Positions 1-5,998 of a stretch of 8,392 bases of DNA are shown here, piece after piece. The stretch is taken from assembly GCA_913055925.1 (NCBI GenBank), contig CAJXLH010000110.1, forward strand, positions 1-8,392. Direction: 5' to 3'. The position numbers and the translations under genes are program-made. This DNA comes from an uncultured Maritalea sp. (GTDB lineage Bacteria; Pseudomonadota; Alphaproteobacteria; Rhizobiales; Devosiaceae). The notes under the pieces were generated by a model that made no database searches, was not told the origin of the DNA, and saw only the letters and a program-made list of their open reading frames with translations. The stretch's first letter is position 1; each line of letters starts with the position of its first letter.

Positions 1-399
1 GCCGCGGAAACCATGCGCGAATTGGATAGTGTTTATCGTCCCGAGTTTTTGAACCGCTTTAACGGCCGTGAAAATATCGTTTGCTTCAACCGTCTTGAAT
101 TGCCAGTCATCGAGATGATTGCAAAACGTGAGCTGCAAAAGATCAATTCTCGGATATCATCACAAAAGGCGGGATTGTCGGTCTCCATGGATGATCAGGC
201 AATCGCTGATCTTTGTAAGGACAAGTACCAGCCAGAGCGCGGCGCGCGCGGTATTCCAGGATATTTTGTTTCACGGATCTATCCAATCGTTGCCAAAACG
301 ATATTGGAAACACCAGAAGCGCAAGGTACGTTGGAAATTACTTACCGCGAAGGTGATGGTGATGTTTCAATTCAAATGAAAGCACAAGAGGCGGCTTAA
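1..399 (+). CDS. Clp/HSP100-family AAA+ ATPase, C-terminal fragment (5' end outside window)
   Basis: The reading frame is open from base 1, so the methionine at base 13 is internal and this is the 3' end of a longer gene. The fragment begins with the RPEFLNR block (about residues 13-19 of the visible protein), which in ClpA/ClpB/ClpX-type proteins lies at the end of the AAA+ core and includes the arginine finger that reaches the neighbouring subunit's ATP. It is followed by the small C-terminal subdomain with the sensor-2 GAR motif (QPERGARG). Family members are hexameric ATP-driven unfoldases. The usual Clp sequence after GAR is PL-R/K-R; here it is GIPGY, so this is a divergent branch rather than plain ClpA or ClpB. 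The ribosome binding site of the next gene (AAGAGG) lies inside its last codons and its stop codon overlaps the next start. The family assignment is firm; the substrate and the exact subfamily cannot be told from this fragment. Confidence 0.88.
   Translation, partial: AAETMRELDSVYRPEFLNRFNGRENIVCFNRLELPVIEMIAKRELQKINSRISSQKAGLSVSMDDQAIADLCKDKYQPERGARGIPGYFVSRIYPIVAKTILETPEAQGTLEITYREGDGDVSIQMKAQEAA
386..391 (+). promoter_or_regulatory. Ribosome binding site of the 254-residue membrane protein gene
   Basis: AAGAGG lies inside the last codons of the AAA+ gene, 7 bases before the ATG at 399. Together with the one-base stop/start overlap it indicates translational coupling of the two genes. Confidence 0.6.
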
Positions 400-1163
400 T
401 GGCTGATGAAAAGCCGACATCAGCCGAAGAATTGCGCGCCCGCGCTGAGCGGGCTCAGGCTCATCTCGATAAGGCACGGGGCGCCAAGCCTGAAAGGGGT
501 GAAGATCAGCAAAAAGAAGATTTGGGAATGGTCGCCAATTTTCTGGCCAAGTTCAGAAACCTAGGTAATTTGCCAATACTACGGTTTTCGCGCCCAATTT
601 TTCACTTCTTGGGTCCAAAATACGTATGGGCCTTTAACAAACTCACGACCAAGAAAGACGGCAGTTCGACGCTTTCTAGGCAGGCATTTGCATTCGCCGG
701 TTTAACGCTCGGTTCGTTGGTTGCGCTGTGGTTTATTGTTTTCAGTTTGATCCCAAATACATTCCGCTTGGCGTATGATGCAGTGGTCATCAATACCTTT
801 GCATATGAGGACGTGCTGGTGTTCGGCAAACCAGACTGGGTGGAAGGCGAGCCAGGTGTATTGAGCGTATTCGCGTGCCGAAAATATCCGTGCGAAGGTC
901 AGTCAGATTCCATTGAATTTCGAATGCGCGATAGCTTCTATCTTGATGTGGTACGCACGCTAACGCGATTAGAGCCTCACGACCCAGGCGAGCTTGCAGG
1001 TGCTTTTTTGTCCGAGGAAAATGCATGTCGTTTCAAAGCTTATGGCGTGCGTGTCAAATATTTAGGTTTTTACCCAAGCTTGATTGAAGCCACCTGCCGC
1101 CCAATCAATGGCGAAAACGCCAAATCGGCGCTTCAAGAGATGGCTGTTGGGTCAGGGGAATAA
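399..1163 (+). CDS. Single-pass membrane protein of unknown function, coupled to the AAA+ gene
   Basis: I do not recognise a family for this 254-residue protein. Residues 1-45 are highly charged and rich in Ala, Glu, Arg and Lys, probably helical or coiled coil (AEELRARAERAQAHLDKA). Residues 46-95 are basic and amphipathic. One clear transmembrane helix spans about residues 96-118. The rest, about 135 residues, contains four cysteines (160, 165, 210, 233). Positive charge before the helix argues for a cytoplasmic N-terminus and a periplasmic C-terminal domain whose cysteines could form two disulfides. The start is secure: ATG overlaps the upstream stop as TAATG, and AAGAGG sits 7 bases upstream. 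The tight coupling suggests the ATPase and this protein act together, perhaps with this protein as a membrane anchor or partner of the ATPase; that is inference. No terminator is evident between its end and the ccdAB promoter. Confidence 0.85.
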   Translation: MADEKPTSAEELRARAERAQAHLDKARGAKPERGEDQQKEDLGMVANFLAKFRNLGNLPILRFSRPIFHFLGPKYVWAFNKLTTKKDGSSTLSRQAFAFAGLTLGSLVALWFIVFSLIPNTFRLAYDAVVINTFAYEDVLVFGKPDWVEGEPGVLSVFACRKYPCEGQSDSIEFRMRDSFYLDVVRTLTRLEPHDPGELAGAFLSEENACRFKAYGVRVKYLGFYPSLIEATCRPINGENAKSALQEMAVGSGE

Positions 1164-1176
1164 CATTTCCACGTAT

Positions 1177-1205
1177 TTGCATGTGCATAAAAATGCGCAT
1201 ATGAT
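1177..1205 (+). promoter_or_regulatory. Probable sigma-70 promoter of ccdAB
   Basis: TTGCAT (1177-1182) resembles a -35 element, and TATGAT (1200-1205), one base from consensus, is a good -10 element. The spacer is exactly 17 bases. Transcription would begin near 1212, leaving a short leader of about 17 bases before the ccdA start. The module can therefore be expressed on its own, independently of the two genes upstream. Confidence 0.6.
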
Positions 1206-1211
1206 ATGCAT
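1178..1211 (+). promoter_or_regulatory. Palindrome cluster, probable CcdA/CcdB autoregulatory operator
   Basis: Several short inverted repeats are packed here: TGCA-TG-TGCA (1178-1187), ATGCGCAT (1193-1200), GCATAT-G-ATATGC (1197-1209) and ATGCAT (1206-1211). They cover the spacer and -10 element of the predicted ccdAB promoter. Ribbon-helix-helix antitoxins such as CcdA bind short tandem palindromes over their own promoter and recruit CcdB for repression, so this is the expected place for the operator. Which of the palindromes is the true repeat unit is not determined. Confidence 0.5.
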
Positions 1212-1214
1212 AGA

Positions 1215-1221
1215 AGAAAGG
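1215..1221 (+). promoter_or_regulatory. Ribosome binding site of ccdA
   Basis: AGAAAGG lies 7 bases before the ATG at 1229 and is a reasonable Shine-Dalgarno match. ccdB has no comparable site, which would favour antitoxin over toxin synthesis. Confidence 0.5.
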
Positions 1222-1228
1222 CGTCGTC

Positions 1229-1459
1229 ATGGCCAATGCACATCGCAAACCCACCAATGTAACCATCGCTTCGAGCTTGTTAGCGGAAGCAAAAACGTTG
1301 GACGTCAACTTATCTCGGGCAGCTGAAGCCGGCATTGCCAGTGCTGTGGCGGCCGAAAAGGCGCGGCTGTGGCAGGAAGAGAATGCAGATGCGCTTGCAA
1401 GCTCAAATGACTTTGTAGCCAAAAGTGGTCTACCGCTTGCAAAACATCGCCAATTCTAA
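1229..1459 (+). CDS. ccdA: CcdA family antitoxin
   Basis: This 76-residue protein is the antitoxin of a type II toxin-antitoxin pair. It neutralises the gyrase poison CcdB and represses the operon. An N-terminal ribbon-helix-helix DNA-binding fold is visible: a short strand (TNVTI, residues 9-13) followed by two helices (about 15-24 and 28-46). The C-terminal half, from about residue 44 (KARLWQEENADAL), matches the toxin-wrapping tail of F-plasmid CcdA (RWKAENQEG), including the tryptophan. The length is close to the 72 residues of F CcdA. The start is supported by a Shine-Dalgarno site 7 bases upstream and by a promoter whose predicted transcript begins about 17 bases upstream. The stop overlaps the ccdB start. 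Resemblance to F CcdA is moderate, as in chromosomal homologues. Confidence 0.93.
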   Translation: MANAHRKPTNVTIASSLLAEAKTLDVNLSRAAEAGIASAVAAEKARLWQEENADALASSNDFVAKSGLPLAKHRQF

Positions 1460-1755
1460 TGGCGCAATATGATGTCTATCTCGGTGATAACGGCGCGCTA
1501 TGGTTGGATGTTCAATCTGACTTGATTAGCGATCTCAATACGCGGATTATCGTGCCATTGTTGCCTGAAGTCGCTGCACCGAAACCTGCAAAACGCCTAA
1601 ACCCCGTGTTTGCAATTGATGGCAAATCCTACATTTGCGCGCCACAATTTTTGGCAGCTGTTCCAACGACCCAAATTGGCGCACCGGTTCATAATTTAAG
1701 CGCGGCAAGTGATCAAATCACCGCCGCGCTCGATATGGTCTTTCATGGGTTCTAA
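1459..1755 (+). CDS. ccdB: CcdB family toxin (gyrase inhibitor)
   Basis: This 98-residue protein matches CcdB along its whole length (F-plasmid CcdB has 101). Conserved blocks include LDVQSDLI (16-23), TRIIVPL (28-34), the NPVFAIDGKSY strand region (48-58) and the VPTTQIG segment (68-74). CcdB binds the GyrA subunit and traps gyrase on cleaved DNA. In F CcdB the last three residues W99-G100-I101 are needed for gyrase poisoning; here the tail is FHGF, so glycine is kept, tryptophan is replaced by histidine and the last isoleucine by phenylalanine. Chromosomal homologues often vary at the tryptophan, so the toxin may still be active. The ATG overlaps the ccdA stop (TAATG) with no Shine-Dalgarno site of its own, so translation probably depends on ccdA. 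The gene ends 13 bases before the convergent tpsA gene ends. Confidence 0.93.
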   Translation: MAQYDVYLGDNGALWLDVQSDLISDLNTRIIVPLLPEVAAPKPAKRLNPVFAIDGKSYICAPQFLAAVPTTQIGAPVHNLSAASDQITAALDMVFHGF

Positions 1756-1768
1756 GGTTGTGGAGCCA

Positions 1769-4700
1769 CTAATTAAGTGAGGCGACATCTCCTAGTTCAA
1801 GTGCACCCATGAACTTTACAACATAAGCAACATCGCCTGCCGATTGCAAAAGGGTACATTGCACTTCGACATTGCCGTCAGGACCATTGTCAAAGGTTTG
1901 GCAAGTGCCCAAATCATAATCTTGCGCATAAATGCCTTCTGGCAGAATGGTCAAGATATCGATTGGACGCACAAAGTGATCTGCAGGTGCTTGAATGTTG
2001 GTCACACGAACCGGCTTTAGCGGTAAAATGCCAGGCAAGGTGATTACCGGTGTCGGCGGTGGAGTGTATTCCCCGCTTTGGAATGCGAATGGGTCAAAAT
2101 CGGTTTTGCCCAAATCGTCCTCAATGTTCGTGTCGGTTCCCGTTTCCAAATAGCTTGTTGGTGCAGTAATGCCGTTCAATGCGACAGCGACATCCGCTGC
2201 GTCTGCTGAACCGAACCAATTGCCTTCCACATTCATATCGCCTGTGCCTTCATTGTTGATGGCAAACTGACCATTCTTGAAGGTGTCTTTGGGACCTGGA
2301 ATATAGTTTTGGTGCACCAAGATGTTGTTTGTGCCGATGTTCGGACCGGTTCCCGCATTTTGGTAATAGGACGGCGTGAAGACGCGAATGCCGTCTTGGC
2401 CATTTGTGATGATGTAGTTTTGGAAGAGCTCAACGGCTGAACTCACATCACCGAGGAACCCAATACCAGCTAGCGAACCATTGCCGACAAAGTTGTTGTG
2501 GATCTTTTGAACCGCTGTACTTGCGATTTCACCAAACTCAATGCCGATATAATTGTCTGCGATCACATTTCGGCTGATTGTCACCCGTGCATCATCAGCA
2601 ATGGTGTCATAAAATGCGATGCCTGAGCCTTCAACGCCATGAACCTTTCCCACGATCGTAAGGTTTGCGAGTTCGGCAGGGTCGGAGCCATTATATGTGT
2701 CACCGTTTTGTGTTTGCGCCCCATTTCGATCAATTTCGACATGGGTATTTCCTGCCAGCGCTTTCGATGTTGAACTGAAAAATGCAATCCCGTTGCTTCC
2801 GCCTTTAATGTCCAAATTGTCAGCAATTTGGATCAACGAGTCTGTGACAGTTTCGTTGAACTGAATGCCATCACTAAACTTGCCTTCGATGAGACGATTC
2901 TTTTTGATCTCAACTGAAGCACTTTCAACGGAGGTATCAAATTCGATGCCTTCTTCTTCACCGATGATTTCTCTGTTCGCAGAAACTAAAATTTTGGCGT
3001 TGCCGGAGATGTCATCATCAAATTCAATGCCTGAGCCTTGATCGCCATATATCAATTCGTTTTGGCTAACCGTAAAGCTTCCGCCTTTGATTTTTTCGAT
3101 GTTCATGCCGTCATCGCCACCACCAATAGCGGTGTTCTCAGCAATTTCGACATTAGCGTTGTCCAACGTACCTTCGAAGTAAATGCCATCGAAAAAACCA
3201 CCGATACCAAGGTTCTTTTTGATTTCGACAGAAGCGTTTTTGATGGTTTCTTCGAAGTGAATACCATCGATGCCGCCGCCAATTGCGAAGTTGCCCTTTA
3301 TGGCGAACGTGCCGTTTTCGAGCTCGTCAACTGCGATGCCGCGTTCAAAACCGGCTAAAACGTTGGCCTCTTCAACGGTGTCGCCACCGATAAGAACGCT
3401 TGCATTGGTCAGCTTGTCTGTGAATACAAGTGCGTCTTCGTCAACATCATAAACGAGATTGCCTTGTATCGTTGCGGAATTTAGGCCACCGAGTTGAATG
3501 CCATCGTCGCCAGCATCCGTAATTTCAAGATGTTTGATTTCAAAGTTGGCGTCACCATCGGTGTCGTCAAGATCGATCGCATCTTCTAAGAAATCTGATA
3601 GCTCTGCACGATCGGTTGCTGAATTGCCGCGAATAGAAACGTCAATTGTTGCGCTGTTGCCATCGCCTATGTCGCCCTGCGATACAACGCCTTCATCCAA
3701 ATCCTGCATATCAACATTTACAATGTTGATGCCGGTTAGGTTGGGGGAGGCCGTACCATCCAGGAGCACACCAATTTCGCCAACAGTGTTTGTTCCGGTA
3801 AGCGTTAGATTTTGCACGGTGATATTGTTCGCCGCGACAGTAACCGCAGGGCTTCCCGCCTGAACGATGCTGCCTGCACCCTGGCCGGTGATCGTGATGC
3901 CGTCACGCGAAACAGAAAATTTATCAAATGTGCCTTCGCCAACGCCGATTTTACCTTGGTCTGCCACGAGCTCAAGTGCTTGGTTGATTGAACCCTTGGT
4001 GTGATCGCCTTCAAAAACGTTGACTGTGTGCGGATCGCGCAAAGTAATGCCCGGTCTTGTAATTGGGCTGGACGCGCCACCAGACACGTTCGCATTGATC
4101 GTTGAATATAGATCAAGCGTCCTTGTACTTAGATATAGCGTACCAGGATCAACTTCGAACTCGCCGCCAAACGTTTCCGCTTCAATATGCGTGCCATCTG
4201 CAATGACAATACGGTCGTCATTGTCCGAGGCGTTGTGTTCATCTAACGGGACTTCACCGTCGGCATAAATGTCAGCTTGACTTGGCGATGTTGCTAGCAA
4301 CACGTTTGACCACGCCAGATACGCGTTGATAGTACCGTCTGTTATCTCAAGGACGGGGTCGGCTGCATTTTGGATGTTCGGATCAAAGTCACCGTCGATT
4401 ACGTTGATGCCGACTGGGTCGAGCATTAGCCATCCCATTTCGCCGTTGGCGGCAGTAGTGTCGGTAAACCCATTATAGGCGAGGGACTTGCCTGATACTT
4501 CAACCAAACCGCCATTGCCCCATTGCGCGCCGCCTTTTGCGTAAATAGAGGCCGCGAAATCTGTAGTGTTGTTTGACCAGATAATGGCTGTGCCAGCATC
4601 GCCTGTTTCGATCGCGCTCACTTCAATTTTTGCGCCACGTCCCACGTCCACATTTTCTGCTTCTGGGATAAATCCGTTACTAATTTGGGACACGTTACTG

Positions 4701-5824
4701 CCAACCAGGATTGCTGAAGTGTCAACGGACACCTGATAGCCAATTTCGCTATCAGAGTTCAAATTTCCACCTTGGAAGGCGCCACCGATGAGAACGTTAC
4801 CACCACCATTATCGCCAGAGGCGTCGATGTTGGCGGTTTCCGCAATTTCGATTTTCTTGCCAACAATGTGGATGTCGCCACCGCGGGATGGGATGTAATC
4901 TGGTGAAGAGACTTTGATTTTAGCAGAGGTGTCGACTTTACCAGAAACGCGCACTTTGCCGCCTCCACCGCCAAGAATGATTTTGCCGCCGCGCTTCGAA
5001 ACGCTTCTTGCTTGCGCAACACCTGACATATTGATGGCTGAGCTCAAAACGCTAGAGGCTTGCGACGCGCTCATAATGATCGTGCCGCCATCCGCTGTTA
5101 TGTTTCCAGAATTAGCTATTAACGCACCTGCCTCTGATCCATCATTACGTTTTGGAGTTTTGCTTGTAGGCGAAGTAATGGCAAATTTAATGAGTCCGTC
5201 GCCATAAAAATCAAGCGTATGAGCTTCACCGGCGCCTAATATCACTGTACCGAGATCAGCCTGGATATAGCCCTTATTTTCAACACCTGGTGCGACCAAT
5301 GCTGCAAGACCACTTTCCTGAACAGTGATCGTGCCCGCATTTGAAATCATGGCTTCTGGGTTGCCCTTGCGGTTGAAAATAAATCTACCAGCAAGGAAAT
5401 TCGCATCTGATGTATCGGAAGTGGAAGCTATCAGACTACCAACATCAACGTGTGAATTTGGTCCAAAGTGGATTCCAGATCCGTTGATGATGATAATTTT
5501 GCCATTGGCGAAAAGGGAACCATTGAACGATGTCGCTTGGCCTGAAAGAACCCGGTTGAGCGCCCAAGAGCCCGAATTTGGCTGCAAGAAGGTAATGGTT
5601 TCACCGTTGATGGCGTCAAAACTCTTCCATTCCACAACTAATTTGTCGGTGTTTTGTACAATTGATGTCGCATGACCAGATTGAGAAATTACACCTTGGC
5701 CCTGTGTAATTTGTCCCCCCGTTGGTGCAGCCATCACCGGCGTCAATGCCGTTGTAAGACTCAAACTTGTCGCGAACGCTTTGATATTCAATCGTTTTAG
5801 CGGGCTTACGCATACTTTAAACAT
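1769..5824 (-). CDS. Two-partner secretion exoprotein (TpsA), haemagglutinin-like, with right-handed beta-helix repeats
   Basis: This 1351-residue protein is exported by the TpsB encoded divergently. Order of parts: signal peptide (1-32/33, cleavage near VMA-AP); TPS secretion domain (about 34-215), with the family pattern APTGGQITQGQGVISQSG, TFLQPNSGSWALNRVLSG, FGPNSHVDVGSLIAST and an Ala/Gly-rich strand region around LAALVAPGVENKGYI; a haemagglutinin-like glycine-rich region ending in GNGGLVEVSGK and GWLMLDP (436-470), typical of large TpsA proteins; a NosD/pectate-lyase-like stretch (about 600-780: GEGTFDKFSVSRDGITITGQG); about a dozen coils of roughly 26 residues (825-1150); a proline-rich linker (1254-1272); and a C-terminal module with C1308 and C1323. 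The usual INPNG motif of the TPS domain reads INGSG (113-117). The only other cysteine, C5, is in the signal peptide. The ATG is preceded only by a weak GGATTGG, but the signal peptide fits this start. The role is probably adhesion or cell-surface interaction. No enzymatic or toxin domain is recognisable. Confidence 0.92.
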   Translation of the reverse strand: MFKVCVSPLKRLNIKAFATSLSLTTALTPVMAAPTGGQITQGQGVISQSGHATSIVQNTDKLVVEWKSFDAINGETITFLQPNSGSWALNRVLSGQATSFNGSLFANGKIIIINGSGIHFGPNSHVDVGSLIASTSDTSDANFLAGRFIFNRKGNPEAMISNAGTITVQESGLAALVAPGVENKGYIQADLGTVILGAGEAHTLDFYGDGLIKFAITSPTSKTPKRNDGSEAGALIANSGNITADGGTIIMSASQASSVLSSAINMSGVAQARSVSKRGGKIILGGGGGKVRVSGKVDTSAKIKVSSPDYIPSRGGDIHIVGKKIEIAETANIDASGDNGGGNVLIGGAFQGGNLNSDSEIGYQVSVDTSAILVGSNVSQISNGFIPEAENVDVGRGAKIEVSAIETGDAGTAIIWSNNTTDFAASIYAKGGAQWGNGGLVEVSGKSLAYNGFTDTTAANGEMGWLMLDPVGINVIDGDFDPNIQNAADPVLEITDGTINAYLAWSNVLLATSPSQADIYADGEVPLDEHNASDNDDRIVIADGTHIEAETFGGEFEVDPGTLYLSTRTLDLYSTINANVSGGASSPITRPGITLRDPHTVNVFEGDHTKGSINQALELVADQGKIGVGEGTFDKFSVSRDGITITGQGAGSIVQAGSPAVTVAANNITVQNLTLTGTNTVGEIGVLLDGTASPNLTGINIVNVDMQDLDEGVVSQGDIGDGNSATIDVSIRGNSATDRAELSDFLEDAIDLDDTDGDANFEIKHLEITDAGDDGIQLGGLNSATIQGNLVYDVDEDALVFTDKLTNASVLIGGDTVEEANVLAGFERGIAVDELENGTFAIKGNFAIGGGIDGIHFEETIKNASVEIKKNLGIGGFFDGIYFEGTLDNANVEIAENTAIGGGDDGMNIEKIKGGSFTVSQNELIYGDQGSGIEFDDDISGNAKILVSANREIIGEEEGIEFDTSVESASVEIKKNRLIEGKFSDGIQFNETVTDSLIQIADNLDIKGGSNGIAFFSSTSKALAGNTHVEIDRNGAQTQNGDTYNGSDPAELANLTIVGKVHGVEGSGIAFYDTIADDARVTISRNVIADNYIGIEFGEIASTAVQKIHNNFVGNGSLAGIGFLGDVSSAVELFQNYIITNGQDGIRVFTPSYYQNAGTGPNIGTNNILVHQNYIPGPKDTFKNGQFAINNEGTGDMNVEGNWFGSADAADVAVALNGITAPTSYLETGTDTNIEDDLGKTDFDPFAFQSGEYTPPPTPVITLPGILPLKPVRVTNIQAPADHFVRPIDILTILPEGIYAQDYDLGTCQTFDNGPDGNVEVQCTLLQSAGDVAYVVKFMGALELGDVASLN
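2375..3352 (-). repeat. Protein-level repeat: about 11-12 beta-helix coils of roughly 26 residues in TpsA
   Basis: Residues 825-1150 of TpsA repeat a unit of the form (D/E/S)-G-I-x-F...x-V-x-I-x-x-N-x-x-I-x-G. The Gly of the G-I step falls at residues 829, 854, 880, 906, 932, 959, 986, 1012, 1068, 1094, 1120 and 1145. Successive spacings are 25, 26, 26, 26, 27, 27, 26, 56, 26, 26 and 25; the 56 is two units, one carrying a degenerate insertion (about 1017-1060). This is the pattern of right-handed parallel beta-helix coils (PbH1 type). The copies have diverged in DNA sequence, so they are old duplications and not a recent tandem array. Confidence 0.8.
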
Positions 5825-5912
5825 TGCAAACCAATCCGGATATTACGCATCCAATTTATGGTCCGCCGCACATTTGGTTTTACGTGCGCGAAAATTTACC
5901 CGCAACAACATC

Positions 5913-5928
5913 GTTAAGACATCGTTAA
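5913..5928 (-). promoter_or_regulatory. CtrA-type binding box in the tpsA/tpsB divergent region
   Basis: Read on the minus strand (towards tpsA), the site is TTAA-CGATGTC-TTAAC, an exact match to the alphaproteobacterial CtrA consensus TTAA-N7-TTAAC. It arises from a 10-bp direct repeat ACATCGTTAA (5908-5917 and 5919-5928 on the plus strand) with an 11-bp period, about one helical turn. It lies about 90 bases before the tpsA start and about 18 bases upstream of the predicted -35 element of tpsB, so it could act on either gene. I found no convincing -10 element for tpsA at the usual distance. Confidence 0.5.
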
Positions 5929-5935
5929 TTTCCAC

Positions 5936-5953
5936 TTTGTTAAGGTTAACAAA
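5936..5953. promoter_or_regulatory. Perfect 18-bp inverted repeat, candidate operator
   Basis: TTTGTTAA-GG-TTAACAAA has 8-base arms that are perfect reverse complements around a GG centre. It overlaps the predicted -35 element of tpsB and contains another TTAAC, the CtrA half-site sequence. A dimeric regulator bound here would be expected to block or modulate tpsB transcription. The region is AT-rich, which raises the chance of such palindromes somewhat. Confidence 0.45.
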
Positions 5954-5973
5954 ATAAAAATTTCACCTAAACT
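5946..5973 (+). promoter_or_regulatory. Possible promoter of tpsB
   Basis: TTAACA (5946-5951) matches the -35 consensus at five of six bases, and TAAACT (5968-5973) is a moderate -10 match after a 16-base spacer. Transcription would start near 5980, after the upstream GTG at 5975, which supports translation from the GTG at 6005. Confidence 0.35.
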
Positions 5974-5992
5974 TGTGAATACTGATTCCCTC

Positions 5993-5998
5993 GGGGGG
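5993..5998 (+). promoter_or_regulatory. Ribosome binding site deciding the tpsB start
   Basis: GGGGGG lies 6 bases before the GTG at 6005. The alternative in-frame GTG at 5975 has no purine-rich sequence upstream (it is preceded by TTTCACCTAAACTT). Confidence 0.5.

Noticed and set aside
1164..1228. Attachment site or mobile-element edge at the ccdAB module
   Set aside because: No flanking direct repeats, integrase, transposase or tRNA gene were found in the window. The palindromes there are better explained as an autoregulatory operator.
1764..1783. Small inverted repeat CACT-AATTA-AGTG between the ccdB and tpsA ends, possible bidirectional terminator
   Set aside because: The stem has only 4 contiguous base pairs, extended only across a bulge, has no T run on either side, and overlaps the tpsA stop codon. 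It is too weak to call.
3038..3863. Long plus-strand open frames opposite tpsA (for example 3038-3358, 3498-3863, also 4914-5207 and 5325-5675)
   Set aside because: They are antisense shadows of one continuous 1351-codon gene with clear domain homology. Their translations are low-complexity and match no family, and I saw no convincing ribosome binding sites.
1164..5824. ccdAB and tpsA as parts of a contact-dependent inhibition (CDI) or toxin-immunity locus
   Set aside because: TpsA shows no C-terminal toxin domain or VENN-type junction, and no small immunity gene follows it. The genes next to its 3' end are a self-contained ccdAB operon in convergent orientation, so adjacency is probably incidental.
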